This document shows positions 35,505 through 45,597 of a stretch of 64,000 nt of DNA, piece after piece. Source of the stretch: Aureibaculum flavum. GTDB lineage: Bacteria; Bacteroidota; Bacteroidia; Flavobacteriales; Flavobacteriaceae. Both the position numbers and the translations under genes were made by a program. The stretch's first letter is position 1, and each line of letters begins with the position of its first letter. The notes under the pieces were generated by a model, which was not told where the DNA came from, searched no databases, and saw only the letters and a program-made list of their open reading frames with translations. The DNA is taken from the NCBI RefSeq assembly GCF_016406085.1, contig NZ_JAEHFJ010000012.1:1-64000 (forward strand). Reading direction: 5' to 3'.

Positions 35505-37574
35505 TTATGAGATCCGCCCACCATTTACAATCTTAGCATCTGGCTCTACAAATGCTAATTTTCCGTCGGGAGTATCGCACATTAATATCATTCCTTGACT
35601 TTCTACACCACGAATAGTACGTGGAGCCAAATTGGTTAATACAGTAACCTGCTTTCCGATAATGTCTTCTGGGCTAAAACTTTGAGCAATGCCAGAAACG
35701 ATGGTTCTAACATCTATACCCACATCAACTTTTAACTGTAATAATTTTTTCGTTTTAGCTACCTTTACGGCTTCTAAAATCGTACCAATTCTAATGTCTA
35801 GTTTGGTGAAATCATCAAACTCAATGGTTTCCTTTAGAGGTTCAACTCCCGATGCTTCAGGATTGTTTTCCAGTTTGTTGGCTTTCTTTGAAGCCGCTAA
35901 CTTGTCTAACTGAACTTGAATTTCAACATCTTCAATTTTGGCAAATAACAATTCGGCTTTGTTTATTTGATGGCCTGGTTTTAGTAAAACATTTTCTTTT
36001 GACACATTTCCCCATAACATCTCACTTGAATTAACGCCGAGCATGTCTTTTAGTTTGTTAGAAGTAAATGGTAAAAAGGGCTCACTCAAAATTGAAAGTG
36101 CCGTCGCTATTTGAAGTGCTACAAACATTATCGTTTTTACGCGTTCTTCATCTTGCTTTATAACTTTCCAAGGTTCTTCATCGGCCAAATATTTATTACC
36201 CATTCTGGCAAGATTCATTAACTCGTTTTGAGCCTCTCTGAATCTGTATCTTTCAATAGATTTTGAAATAATTTGAGGATATTTTTTTAATAGCATCAAG
36301 GTGTCTTCATCTACTTCGCTAAATGCATTCGGACTTGGTACAATACCGTCGTAGTATTTATGAGTTAATACTGCGACACGATTTATAAAATTCCCAAAAA
36401 TGGCAACTAACTCATTATTGTTTCTTGCTTGAAAATCTTTCCAAGTAAAGTCATTATCTTTAGTTTCAGGTGCATTTGCAGTTAGTGTATAACGCAACAC
36501 ATCTTGTTTGCCAGGAAAATCTTCTAAATATTCGTGCAACCAAACCGCCCAGTTTTTAGATGTGGAAAGTTTATTTCCTTCCAAATTTAAAAACTCATTT
36601 GCGGGTACGTTTTCAGGTAAAATATAAGAGCCTTCCGCCTTAAGCATACTCGGAAAAATAATACAGTGAAAAACGATATTATCTTTACCTATAAAATGTA
36701 ATAATTTGGTGTCTTCATCTTTCCAATACGGTTCCCAATCCTTACCGGTACGTTCTGCCCATTCTTTTGTGGAAGAAATATAACCAATAGGAGCATCAAA
36801 CCAAACATAAAGCACTTTGCCTTCACCACCTTCAACAGGTACAGGGATTCCCCAATCTAAATCACGAGTTACCGCTCTTGGTCTTAAACCATCATCTAAC
36901 CAAGATTTTACTTGTCCCAATACATTAGGTTTCCAGTCATTAGCATGCCCTTCAACTATCCAAGTTCTTAACCAATCTTGGTATTGATCTAAAGGTAAAA
37001 ACCAGTGTTTGGTTTCTTTTAACGTAGGTGTGTTTCCAGTAATAGCTGATTTCGGATTGATTAAATCAGTAGCATTATGGCTTGTACCACAATTTTCACA
37101 TTGATCGCCATAACTTTCTTCAAAACCACATTTGGGACACGTACCAACAACAAATCGATCTGCTAAAAACTGATTGGCTTCCGCGTCGTATAATTGTTCG
37201 TTGGTTTCTTCTATAAACTTACCGTCTTCATATAATTTTTTAAAAAATTCAGAAGCAGTATCGTGATGTATTTTTGCGGTAGTACGCGAATAATTATCAA
37301 ATGAAATTCCAAATTCGGCAAATGATTTTTTAATCATTTCATGGTATTTGTCAACCACTTGTTGAGGCGAAATTCCTTCTTTTTTCGCTTTTATAGTAAT
37401 GGGTACGCCATGCTCATCAGAACCGCATATATAAAGCACATCGCTACCTTGTAAACGTTGATAACGGGCATAAATATCTGCAGGTACATAAACCCCTGCT
37501 AAATGCCCAATATGTACGGGTCCATTTGTGTAGGGTAATGCTGCAGTAATAGTATATCTTTTCGGTGTGTTCAT
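35505..37574 (-). CDS. metG: Methionyl-tRNA synthetase
   Basis: 689 residues. Class I signatures: [14 protein letters not shown] (HIGH) and KLSTS (KMSKS equivalent). The zinc knuckle is CPKCG...CENCG. The C-terminal part carries an EMAP/Trbp111-like tRNA-binding domain ([20 protein letters not shown]) that makes it dimeric. Essential for charging tRNA-Met. A TACTTTTG box precedes the gene. Confidence 0.97.
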   Translation of the reverse strand: MNTPKRYTITAALPYTNGPVHIGHLAGVYVPADIYARYQRLQGSDVLYICGSDEHGVPITIKAKKEGISPQQVVDKYHEMIKKSFAEFGISFDNYSRTTAKIHHDTASEFFKKLYEDGKFIEETNEQLYDAEANQFLADRFVVGTCPKCGFEESYGDQCENCGTSHNATDLINPKSAITGNTPTLKETKHWFLPLDQYQDWLRTWIVEGHANDWKPNVLGQVKSWLDDGLRPRAVTRDLDWGIPVPVEGGEGKVLYVWFDAPIGYISSTKEWAERTGKDWEPYWKDEDTKLLHFIGKDNIVFHCIIFPSMLKAEGSYILPENVPANEFLNLEGNKLSTSKNWAVWLHEYLEDFPGKQDVLRYTLTANAPETKDNDFTWKDFQARNNNELVAIFGNFINRVAVLTHKYYDGIVPSPNAFSEVDEDTLMLLKKYPQIISKSIERYRFREAQNELMNLARMGNKYLADEEPWKVIKQDEERVKTIMFVALQIATALSILSEPFLPFTSNKLKDMLGVNSSEMLWGNVSKENVLLKPGHQINKAELLFAKIEDVEIQVQLDKLAASKKANKLENNPEASGVEPLKETIEFDDFTKLDIRIGTILEAVKVAKTKKLLQLKVDVGIDVRTIVSGIAQSFSPEDIIGKQVTVLTNLAPRTIRGVESQGMILMCDTPDGKLAFVEPDAKIVNGGRIS

Positions 37575-37592
37575 TCCTCAATTTTAGTAGAG

Positions 37593-37600
37593 CAAAAGTA
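37593..37600 (-). promoter_or_regulatory. -7 promoter box for metG
   Basis: TACTTTTG on the minus strand fits TAnnTTTG and lies 19 bases upstream of the ATG at 37574. Confidence 0.5.
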
Positions 37601-37677
37601 AGAAAAAGCACTCATAACACTAGTTATATTTAGCATTTTATATACTTTTACACAAAACCCCATCAATTATAATTATC

Positions 37678-38664
37678 ATGAATAAAATTTTTAGCGTTTT
37701 CTTATTATTTATCTCAATAACGCTTTTAGCACAGAATGAAAGTAATACTTCATTGATTAAACCACCTACTTTACAAAAAGGTGATCTAGTAATGATTGTA
37801 GCTCCGGCAGGTATTGTTAGAGATTCTGTTGGCGTTAAAAATGGGATTGACTTGTTAAAAAAGTGGGGACTGAAAGTGAAATTAGGTAAGAACTTATTCA
37901 ATCAACATTTTAGATTTGCCGGTACTGATGAAGAACGCTTGGCTGATTTTCAAGAAGCCTTAGATGATGATAATGTGAAAGCCATTTGGTGTGCTAGAGG
38001 TGGTTATGGAGCCATTCGGATTTTAGATGATCTTGATTTTACAAAGTTTAAGCAAAACCCTAAGTGGATTATTGGTTTTTCTGATATAACGGCCTTTCAT
38101 AATGAAGTGCACATTATGGGTATTGAAACGATGCATGGTATAATGCCATTAACCTATAAACCGGATAGTAAAGAACAGCGACAAGCCTTAAAGTCGTTGA
38201 AGAGGGCATTTTTTGGTAAAAAAGTTAAATATAGAATAGCCGAATCTGATTATAACCGTGAAGGTGATGCCGAAGGAGAAGTTATTGGCGGAAACTTGTC
38301 ATTGGTTTATAGTATGTTAGGTTCAAAATCACAGATAGATCCGAAAGGTAAAATATTATTTTTAGAGGAAGTTGGTGAAGCCTTGTATCATATTGATAGG
38401 ATGATGATTAGTTTAAAAAGAGCGGGCTATTTTGAAAACTGTAAAGGGCTTATTATTGGTGGAATGTCCGATCGAAAAACCGATGCTTCGGAATTTGGAA
38501 TGACTTATGAAGAAATAATTTTAGATGCTGTAAAAGAATATGATTTCCCAGTAGCATTTGATTTCCCTGCAGGTCATATTACGGATAACCGTACCTTGAT
38601 TCTAGGAAGAAAAATTGAAATGAAAGTTAAAGGAAGTAAGACGGTTGTAAAGTTTGATAAATAG
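37678..38664 (+). CDS. LD-carboxypeptidase (peptidase S66)
   Basis: 328 residues with a signal peptide (MNKIFSVFLLFISITLLAQ). S66 signatures: KGDLVMIVAPAG, WCARGGYGAIRILDDLD, GFSDITAFHNE (nucleophile Ser in GFSD), LFLEEVGE (Glu) and PAGHITDN (His), the Ser-Glu-His triad. It removes the terminal D-alanine from muropeptide tetrapeptides; export to the periplasm suggests peptidoglycan recycling or remodelling. Confidence 0.9.
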   Translation: MNKIFSVFLLFISITLLAQNESNTSLIKPPTLQKGDLVMIVAPAGIVRDSVGVKNGIDLLKKWGLKVKLGKNLFNQHFRFAGTDEERLADFQEALDDDNVKAIWCARGGYGAIRILDDLDFTKFKQNPKWIIGFSDITAFHNEVHIMGIETMHGIMPLTYKPDSKEQRQALKSLKRAFFGKKVKYRIAESDYNREGDAEGEVIGGNLSLVYSMLGSKSQIDPKGKILFLEEVGEALYHIDRMMISLKRAGYFENCKGLIIGGMSDRKTDASEFGMTYEEIILDAVKEYDFPVAFDFPAGHITDNRTLILGRKIEMKVKGSKTVVKFDK

Positions 38665-38667
38665 AAA

Positions 38668-38720
38668 AATCTCCTCCCTAACCCTCTCCAAAAGGAAGGG
38701 CATTTGAGGGTGAAACACTT
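38668..38720. repeat. Flavobacterial intergenic repeat (CCTCC/GGAGG type)
   Basis: Pyrimidine-rich then purine-rich run ccctctccaaaaggaaggg, followed by gagggtg. It is related in style to the element after YraN and is probably a mobile palindromic unit of flavobacterial genomes. Confidence 0.45.
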
Positions 38721-38772
38721 TTTTTAAACTTACAATTCCTGAATAATCTATATCATTTTAAACTTATAAATT

Positions 38773-39132
38773 ATGGCTGAGCATAACGAATTAGGAAAAA
38801 AAGGGGAGGAGTTGGCCATTGCGTTTTTAAAAAAAAATGGATATAGAATTCGCGATATCAATTATAGATATCTAAAAGCAGAAATAGATATCATAGCACA
38901 AAAAGATGCTATTTTAGCCATAGTTGAGGTTAAAACACGTTCAACAAGAGATTTTGGACTTCCACAAGACTTTGTAAACCAAAAGAAAATAAAGCTGTTA
39001 GTTATGGCTGCTGACCATTACGTTGTTTCTAAAGATTTAGATGTAAATGTACGGTTTGATATTATTGCGATAATAAACGATAATGGCAAATTTGAAATTG
39101 AGCATTTAGAAGATGCCTTTTATCATTTTTAA
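38773..39132 (+). CDS. YraN-family (UPF0102) endonuclease-like protein
   Basis: 119 residues with LGKKGEELAIAFLKKNGYRI, EIDIIAQKDAILAIVEVKTR (the D...E-x-K restriction-endonuclease-like core) and the RFD ending. YraN proteins resemble Holliday-junction resolvases and are usually of full length ~120, as here. Precise role not settled. Confidence 0.9.
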   Translation: MAEHNELGKKGEELAIAFLKKNGYRIRDINYRYLKAEIDIIAQKDAILAIVEVKTRSTRDFGLPQDFVNQKKIKLLVMAADHYVVSKDLDVNVRFDIIAIINDNGKFEIEHLEDAFYHF

Positions 39133-39152
39133 ATAATAGAATATAATTAATT

Positions 39153-39195
39153 CCTCCCCTTTTTTCAAGGGGAGGTGCCGATAGGTGGAGGGGTT
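39153..39195. repeat. Palindromic repeat CCTCCCCTT/AAGGGGAGG acting as terminator
   Basis: Nine-bp stem (39153-39161 / 39167-39175), then ggtgccgataggtggagggg. This is the repeated motif found between many flavobacterial genes. It sits between the convergent YraN and TlpA-like genes and can stop both transcripts. Confidence 0.65.
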
Positions 39196-40541
39196 TAATT
39201 TTTTCCCTCAAAAAACGCCTTTACATCCTCAATAGTATCAGGTTTTGCCAAAATGTTTTTGTTAGCATCTAATATGAAATAAGAAGGAGTAGAGGTTACA
39301 CCGTATTCTTGAGCAAATTCATTTTTCCATTTGTGTGCTCCATACACATTTATAAACGAAGGGTAGTTTAAAATTAATTTTTGCCAGATCGGTTTACTAG
39401 TTTCTTCTTCCATACCGACCGCTATAACTTTTATTTTTGTGTTTCCCTTTAAATAGTCGTTTAGAACAGGAATTTCTTTCAGGCAATGTCCACATTGTGA
39501 ACTCCAAAAAACTACGATGTAGGTATCACTTTCTGATAACTTATAGAGGTTGTTCTTTACATTGTTAATAGTCCAATTAATATTTGGTGCTTTATTACCA
39601 ATGGCTGTTTTAATTTTAACTTCAACATCTTTTTTAAAGTCTAAATCTTGATAACTAGCAGGTAGTTTATTGTAATAATTCTCTAGTATAAATTGAACTA
39701 TAGGTACATTTTGCTGTTGTGTGAAGTTATATAATAGAACTTCTTCAATATCTTTCGCTAAGCGATAGTTCGTTCCAATTTTTGTAACTACCGTTGTAAT
39801 CGCTTCTTTTTTAAGCTGATTGTTAACTTGATAGTCATCAGAGGCATTCAAGTAAAAAATATAGTCGTTTATTTTGTCGGTTATAAAAGTTGAACCCAAC
39901 AAGGTTTCATTATTAAAATCAACAGTATCGAAAAAATGTGTTTTTGTACTTTTAAGATAATCATTTGGTTTTTCAATAGGTTGCGATGCGTTATAACGCC
40001 CACTTGCTTTTATGAAATGATATGCAAGTTTTCCTTTTGATTGTTTTTCTGATTGCTCTTGTGTTTTGACTAAATCGGCATGTTTTTTCTGATATAAAGT
40101 GTTGAGTTTAGGTTTATTTTGAGTGCTAAAATAGGCCACTTGTAGCGAGTCTAAAGTGTATTGAATTCCAGCAGATTTATTCAAATAAGAATAATACAAT
40201 TTATTTTCTTCCGAACTTGTAAATTGAATTTCGTGGTTTGGGTTTTCAGGGTTAAATGTAAAAGCAATGTCTTCGTTATTATAAATAACATCAATAAAAA
40301 GCTGATTTTGTAAATCGTACACTAGACGGTAAATACCTACATTTAATGTGTCGGATAATGTAAAGGAAAATGCTCCTTCTTTGATGTCAGCATTAGCAAT
40401 ATAGTTTTGTTTTGCTCCTTGCATGTGGTATAAAATCATCCATTCATAATCGCCAGCAGGTTGCATTTTACCGGTAATAGTATGTTGGGCATAACCAAAA
40501 GTAGTTGCTAAAAAAAATAAAAGTATAAGTTTCTTAATCAT
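39195..40541 (-). CDS. Secreted TlpA-like thiol-disulfide protein
   Basis: 448 residues with a signal peptide (MIKKLILLFFLATTFGYAQ). An N-terminal beta-sandwich domain (GKMQPAGDYEWMILYHMQGAKQ) and a helical middle precede a C-terminal thioredoxin fold: VVFWSSQCGHCLKEIPVL (CGHC active site) and the cis-Pro loop GVTSTPSYFILD. Such Bacteroidota proteins reduce or shuffle periplasmic disulfides; partner unknown. Confidence 0.88.
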   Translation of the reverse strand: MIKKLILLFFLATTFGYAQHTITGKMQPAGDYEWMILYHMQGAKQNYIANADIKEGAFSFTLSDTLNVGIYRLVYDLQNQLFIDVIYNNEDIAFTFNPENPNHEIQFTSSEENKLYYSYLNKSAGIQYTLDSLQVAYFSTQNKPKLNTLYQKKHADLVKTQEQSEKQSKGKLAYHFIKASGRYNASQPIEKPNDYLKSTKTHFFDTVDFNNETLLGSTFITDKINDYIFYLNASDDYQVNNQLKKEAITTVVTKIGTNYRLAKDIEEVLLYNFTQQQNVPIVQFILENYYNKLPASYQDLDFKKDVEVKIKTAIGNKAPNINWTINNVKNNLYKLSESDTYIVVFWSSQCGHCLKEIPVLNDYLKGNTKIKVIAVGMEEETSKPIWQKLILNYPSFINVYGAHKWKNEFAQEYGVTSTPSYFILDANKNILAKPDTIEDVKAFFEGKN

Positions 40542-40558
40542 AATATATTTTATAAAAA

Positions 40559-40605
40559 CGTCAGTTCGAGTGCCACGCTTTTCGCGTGGTGTATCGAGAA
40601 CTAGT
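40559..40605. repeat. Palindromic intergenic repeat (CAGTTCGAG...CTCGATAC type)
   Basis: CCACGC-ttttc-GCGTGG stem inside an imperfect outer repeat GTTCGAG / TATCGAGAAC. This is a widespread flavobacterial intergenic element. Confidence 0.6.
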
Positions 40606-40626
40606 CAAAAATCAAACCAAAGATAA

Positions 40627-41637
40627 CTATTCTACCATAAATGTTATAGGTAAAGTATAATTAATAGAAACAGGTCTGTTTCTTTGCGTGGCGGGTTTAA
40701 GTTGAGGTAATTCGTTTATAATTCTTTGAATTTCTTCTTTAAGTTTAAGATGAGGAGCAAGGACTTTTAATTCTTGAACTTTCCCATTTTTATCAATCTT
40801 AAAAGTGGCTATAATTCTATGTTTTCCTTCTTTTAAATTTAAATTGCTAGTTAAATTGGCGTCAAATTTAGAAAGCACAAACTCATTTATTTTTTTAGTA
40901 AACTCTTCTTTCTTTTCATAACTTGTTTTTGCTCTTGACCCTTTAAATGTAGGTGGTGATTCTTCGATCAAACCAAAAACCAAAGGTTCAATAAAGACGT
41001 CACCAGTAATTTCTGTAATTTCAATGATCTCTACACTGTCTTGGCTCTTGCAAACTAAACTATCTTTTTCTATAATTTTTACTGGTTCTACGGCTTCTGG
41101 AAGTCTCAAGACTGTTAAACCAGGTGTAACAAGTGGTGGTGGAGGAATCGGTGGTAATATTGATGGTTTTTCTATTAAAGTATCTTTTTTCTTTTCAAGA
41201 ATACTATCTACTTTGGTATTTGCTCCTAATGAATCAATTTTCTCATGGATTGATATCTCAGAATTGGCAATACTATCCAACACAATTACCTGATTTATCT
41301 TCTGCTTTTTACCATCATTGTTACAACTCATCAACGTTGCACCCATGGTTATCAATAAAGCTAATAAAAACATTCTTGAATAAGATCTTTGTTGAAATAA
41401 GACTTGCTCTGGAATCTCTATAATAATGCTGTCCAATTGTTTTTGTTGAAAGCGACCACATACCTTTTTACCTTGATTTTCAATAAAGAAAGATTGTATT
41501 TCAGTTACAGACTTTTTGGTAAAATCAACCACCGTTTTTGCACAAGAATTGCAAAATTTACCTTGTTGATTTGGGGTCATTTCATGCCAATCTTCATGGC
41601 ACGGTTTCGGAATAGAAATGTGGAGCTGCTTCTTCAT
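40627..41637 (-). CDS. TonB C-terminal domain protein with Cys-rich N-terminal domain
   Basis: 336 residues from ATG 41637. The N-terminus KPCHEDWHEMTPNQQGKFCNSCAKTVVDFT is a known Bacteroidota-specific domain with CxxC, probably cytoplasmic. A membrane helix (FLLALLITMGATLMSC) then a Pro-rich spacer (PPIPPPPLVTP) leads to a TonB C-terminal domain (HRIIATFKIDKNGKVQELKVL, VSINYTLPITFMVE). This is the layout of a TonB energy transducer. No ExbBD genes lie beside it. Confidence 0.85.
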   Translation of the reverse strand: MKKQLHISIPKPCHEDWHEMTPNQQGKFCNSCAKTVVDFTKKSVTEIQSFFIENQGKKVCGRFQQKQLDSIIIEIPEQVLFQQRSYSRMFLLALLITMGATLMSCNNDGKKQKINQVIVLDSIANSEISIHEKIDSLGANTKVDSILEKKKDTLIEKPSILPPIPPPPLVTPGLTVLRLPEAVEPVKIIEKDSLVCKSQDSVEIIEITEITGDVFIEPLVFGLIEESPPTFKGSRAKTSYEKKEEFTKKINEFVLSKFDANLTSNLNLKEGKHRIIATFKIDKNGKVQELKVLAPHLKLKEEIQRIINELPQLKPATQRNRPVSINYTLPITFMVE

Positions 41638-41695
41638 GGCTGATACTTTATATAGAAGTATCAAAATTTGTACCGAAAAAAAAGTAATTTAATGC

Positions 41696-44600
41696 TTAAA
41701 CCTTACGCAATATCTCCAACGCCTTTTCAATAGAATCAATTCTAATAAAAGTCAATAACAGACGCAGACCGTTTCTGGTTTCCTTTTCTTTCATTACAGA
41801 AGTGGTAGGATTTTTTTGAACAAATTGCAACACTCTAGTGAACATTTCGGTCTGATAATAGCTAGACTGCGTGTCGGAAATAAAATAACCAATCATTCTT
41901 TTTTTCTTCAAAATGAGGCGTTCAAAACCAATGTCTTTTGCCAACCATTTTACACGAACGCTATTTAATAAATCTTCAGCTTGTACGGGTAATTCACCAA
42001 AACGGTCAATCAATTGTTGTTCAAAGATGTTAAGCTCCTCTTCGGTATTTAAGTCGTTTAAGTCATTGTATAACTTGAGTCTTTCCGTTATGGAGTTGAT
42101 ATAATCATCAGGGAAAAGCAATTCAAAATCCGTATCAATTTGAATTTCTTTTACAAATGGCTTAGGCTTATCTGAAGTGTCTTTATACAAGTCTTTAAAC
42201 TCATTTTCTTTTAGTTCTTCAATGGCTTCGTTTAATATTTTCTGATAGGTATCAAAACCAATATCATTAATAAAACCACTTTGCTCACCACCTAATAAAT
42301 CTCCAGCTCCACGAATTTCTAAATCTTTCATGGCTATATTTAAACCACTCCCTAAATCAGAGAACACTTCTAATGCTTGAATACGCTTTCGGGCATCATC
42401 CGTCATCATATGATATGGAGGTGTTATAAAATAACAAAAGGCTTTTTTGTTAGATCGTCCAACACGACCTCGCATTTGATGTAAATCTGACAATCCGAAA
42501 TTATTAGCATTGTTAATGAAAATAGTGTTCGCATTAGGTACATCTAGACCACTTTCCACAATAGTTGTAGAAACCAATACATCAAACTCATTATTCATAA
42601 AAGCCATCATAAGTTGTTCTAACTTTTTTCCGTCCATTTGTCCATGGCCAATGGCAACTTTAGCATCTGGAATAAGGCGTTGTATGAGTCCCGCCACTTC
42701 TTTAATGTTTTCTATTCGATTATGGATAAAAAACACCTGTCCACCTCTTGAGATTTCATATTGAATGGCATCTCTAATAGTTTCTTCAGTAAAGCGGATC
42801 ACGTTCGTTTCTATTGGGTGCCTGTTGGGTGGAGCCGTATTGATAACTGATAAGTCACGAGCGGCCATCAATGAAAATTGTAAGGTACGCGGAATAGGAG
42901 TTGCGGTCAACGTTAATGTGTCTACATTTTCTTTTATAGTCTTTAGTTTGTCCTTTACGCCAACGCCAAATTTTTGCTCTTCATCAACAATTAGCAACCC
43001 TAAATCTTTAAATTTCACTTTCTTGTTCACCAATTGATGTGTACCAATAACAATATCAATGTTTCCAGATTCAAGACCTTTAATAATTTCATTTCGTTGT
43101 TTGGTAGTTCTAAATCGGTTCATATAATCTACCACAACAGGTAAGTCTTTTAGCCGTTCAGCAAATGTTCTAAAATGTTGGAATGCCAAAATAGTTGTAG
43201 GTACCAATACTGCAACTTGTTTGCCATTATCGACTGCTTTAAAAGCTGCACGAATGGCGACTTCTGTTTTACCGAAACCAACGTCACCACAGACCAATCT
43301 GTCCATAGGTTGCTGACTCTCCATATCTGACTTTACATCTTGCGTAGCCGATAATTGGTCAGGCGTATCTTCATACATAAAACTCGATTCCAATTCCAAC
43401 TGCATATAGCTATCGGGTTTAGATTGATACCCTTTTTGTAATTTTCGCTTGGCATAGAGTTGAATTAAATCATATGCAACCTGCTTAACACGAGTTTTAG
43501 TTTTTTGCTTGAGTTTTTTCCAAGCACCAGAACCCAATTTATAAATTTTAGGCGGTTTACCCTCTTTGCCACTAAACTTGCTTATTTTATGTAGTGAATG
43601 GATGCTGATATATAGAATATCTCTATCTCCATAAACTAGTTTTATTGCTTCCTGTTTTTTACCTTCAACATCTATTTTTTGCAGTCCACCAAACTTACCA
43701 ATTCCATGATCCATATGGGTCACATAATCACCAATTTCTAGATTGGTCAGCTCTTTCAGCGTAATAGATTGCTTTTTCGAAAAGCCACTTTTAAGTCGGA
43801 ATTTATGATAACGTTCAAAAATTTGATGATCTGTATAACAGGCAATTTTTAAATCATTATCGATAAATCCTTCATATATTGGAAAAACAAGGGTTTTATA
43901 CTTAACATTTTCATCAATGTCTTTAAAAATATCGTGAAAACGTTGAGCTTGCTTTTCATTGGCACAAAAAAGATAATTTTTTAAGCCAAGTTTGGTGTTT
44001 TCGTTAAGGTTGTTAATTAATAAATCAAACTGCTTATTAAATGAAGGTTGCGGTTTAATTTGGAATGAAATTTCAACCGCTTGATGTTCTCCGTGTTGTT
44101 TATTACCAAAAGCAACCAAGCTAAATTCTTGGAGCTGATTTTTTATAAAGTTACCATCACAGAACAACTCTTCAGGTTCCGCTAATTTTACGGTCTGTTT
44201 TTGCTCCGAGAATGCTGATTTTGCTTTTTCAAATAGTCCATTTAGGCTATCAAAAATTAGGTCAGTATTTTTTGCGAAAACAACTGTTTTACTGGAAATG
44301 TATTTAAGAAAACTCTCTCGTTTTTCTTGCAGTTTTTTATTTTCAACATTCGGTAAAATACTTATTCTCTTTAGCTTTTCAATGGAAAGCTGCGTTTCAA
44401 TATCAAAAGTTCTGATACTATCTACTTCATCTCCAAAAAATTCTATTCGATAAGGTTCATCATTAGAAAAAGAAAAAACATCTACAATTCCACCTCTTAC
44501 AGCAAATTCTCCAGGTTCAGTAACAAAATCAACGCGATTAAAATGATATTCAAAAAGCATTTCATTGACAAAATCGAGTGAAATTGCCATACCAATACTC

Positions 44601-45034
44601 AGTTTTAGGGTATTTCTGTCCAATTCACTTTTTGTAACTACTTTTTCAAAAAGAGCATCAGGATAGGTAACTATTACTGCAGGTTTTTTACGAGAATTAA
44701 TTCGATTAAGTACTTCAGAGCGTAATAGAATGTTGGCATTGTCTGTCTCCTCTATTTGATAGGGACGACGGTAAGAGCCAGGATAGAAAAGCACATTTTT
44801 GTCCCCTAATAGTTGCTCTAAATCGTTGAGATAATAAGCAGCCTCTTCCTTGTCATTAAAAATGAGTACGTACGGTTTTTCTACAGATAAAAAAGTATTT
44901 GAAATGACAAAAGACAATGAAGAACCTGCCAAATGCGATAAAAATAGCTTTTGGTTTTCTTGTTTTAATAATGTAGCAATTCGCTTTACGTTGTCAGATT
45001 GCTCATAAAGTTTAACAATGGCTTGTTTGCTCAA
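41696..45034 (-). CDS. mfd: Transcription-repair coupling factor
   Basis: 1112 residues. N-terminal UvrB-like region, RNA-polymerase-interacting domain (EIGDYVTHMDHGIGKFGGL), helicase motor (GDVGFGKTEVAIRAAF, IVDEEQKFGV, TLTATPIPRTL, GRVGRSNKKAFCYF) and C-terminal TRCF domain. Mfd removes stalled polymerase and recruits UvrA. Full length and motifs make the call secure. Confidence 0.97.
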   Translation of the reverse strand: MSKQAIVKLYEQSDNVKRIATLLKQENQKLFLSHLAGSSLSFVISNTFLSVEKPYVLIFNDKEEAAYYLNDLEQLLGDKNVLFYPGSYRRPYQIEETDNANILLRSEVLNRINSRKKPAVIVTYPDALFEKVVTKSELDRNTLKLSIGMAISLDFVNEMLFEYHFNRVDFVTEPGEFAVRGGIVDVFSFSNDEPYRIEFFGDEVDSIRTFDIETQLSIEKLKRISILPNVENKKLQEKRESFLKYISSKTVVFAKNTDLIFDSLNGLFEKAKSAFSEQKQTVKLAEPEELFCDGNFIKNQLQEFSLVAFGNKQHGEHQAVEISFQIKPQPSFNKQFDLLINNLNENTKLGLKNYLFCANEKQAQRFHDIFKDIDENVKYKTLVFPIYEGFIDNDLKIACYTDHQIFERYHKFRLKSGFSKKQSITLKELTNLEIGDYVTHMDHGIGKFGGLQKIDVEGKKQEAIKLVYGDRDILYISIHSLHKISKFSGKEGKPPKIYKLGSGAWKKLKQKTKTRVKQVAYDLIQLYAKRKLQKGYQSKPDSYMQLELESSFMYEDTPDQLSATQDVKSDMESQQPMDRLVCGDVGFGKTEVAIRAAFKAVDNGKQVAVLVPTTILAFQHFRTFAERLKDLPVVVDYMNRFRTTKQRNEIIKGLESGNIDIVIGTHQLVNKKVKFKDLGLLIVDEEQKFGVGVKDKLKTIKENVDTLTLTATPIPRTLQFSLMAARDLSVINTAPPNRHPIETNVIRFTEETIRDAIQYEISRGGQVFFIHNRIENIKEVAGLIQRLIPDAKVAIGHGQMDGKKLEQLMMAFMNNEFDVLVSTTIVESGLDVPNANTIFINNANNFGLSDLHQMRGRVGRSNKKAFCYFITPPYHMMTDDARKRIQALEVFSDLGSGLNIAMKDLEIRGAGDLLGGEQSGFINDIGFDTYQKILNEAIEELKENEFKDLYKDTSDKPKPFVKEIQIDTDFELLFPDDYINSITERLKLYNDLNDLNTEEELNIFEQQLIDRFGELPVQAEDLLNSVRVKWLAKDIGFERLILKKKRMIGYFISDTQSSYYQTEMFTRVLQFVQKNPTTSVMKEKETRNGLRLLLTFIRIDSIEKALEILRKV

Positions 45035-45132
45035 TTGTTTAGAATTTTAAACTCATTAGCCAAATGGTAATCGAGTGTGAGGGTGCAAAGATAAAATTAT
45101 AAATAACCTTATTAAAATATCCTCAGTTTATT

Positions 45133-45140
45133 TATATTTG
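45133..45140 (+). promoter_or_regulatory. -7 promoter box for terB-like gene
   Basis: TATATTTG fits TAnnTTTG and lies 18 bases upstream of the ATG at 45159. Confidence 0.55.
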
Positions 45141-45158
45141 ACAACTTAAAAATTAGAC

Positions 45159-45596
45159 ATGTCCATATCAGATTTATATTCAAGTGGTGCTCAAAAAGAT
45201 AATTTGAGCCATTTTGCCAATATTGTTCAATTAGCTTTGGCTGATGAAAAGCTAACAGATTCTGAAAATGGACTATTGGAGAAATTGTCAAAAACATTTG
45301 AAATTGGAGATGATAAGTATCAAGAAATAGTAAAAGATGCTGATAAATTTGCTATACGTCCACCGAATAGTTACGATGAACGTATTGAGCGATTGTTTAA
45401 ATTGACACAAATGATTTTTGCAGATGATGAAGTTACCGGTTCTGAAATGATTGTGTTGAGACGTGTTGCTATAGGCTTAGGTTTTCCAACAGCTAATGTA
45501 GAAACAATTTGTGATGAAGCCGTTCACCTTGTATTAAATGACGAAGACCTCGAAGAATTTACACAAGCAATTAAAGCAGTAAATAAAAGCAAATAG
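45159..45596 (+). CDS. TerB-like tellurite-resistance-family protein
   Basis: 145 residues, all-helical, with two TerB/DjlA-like repeats: VQLALADEKLTDSENGLLEKL and TQMIFADDEVTGSEMIVLRRV, each with the acidic A(D/E)DE-loop typical of the family. No ter operon neighbours; role unknown. Confidence 0.8.
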   Translation: MSISDLYSSGAQKDNLSHFANIVQLALADEKLTDSENGLLEKLSKTFEIGDDKYQEIVKDADKFAIRPPNSYDERIERLFKLTQMIFADDEVTGSEMIVLRRVAIGLGFPTANVETICDEAVHLVLNDEDLEEFTQAIKAVNKSK

Positions 45597-45597
45597 C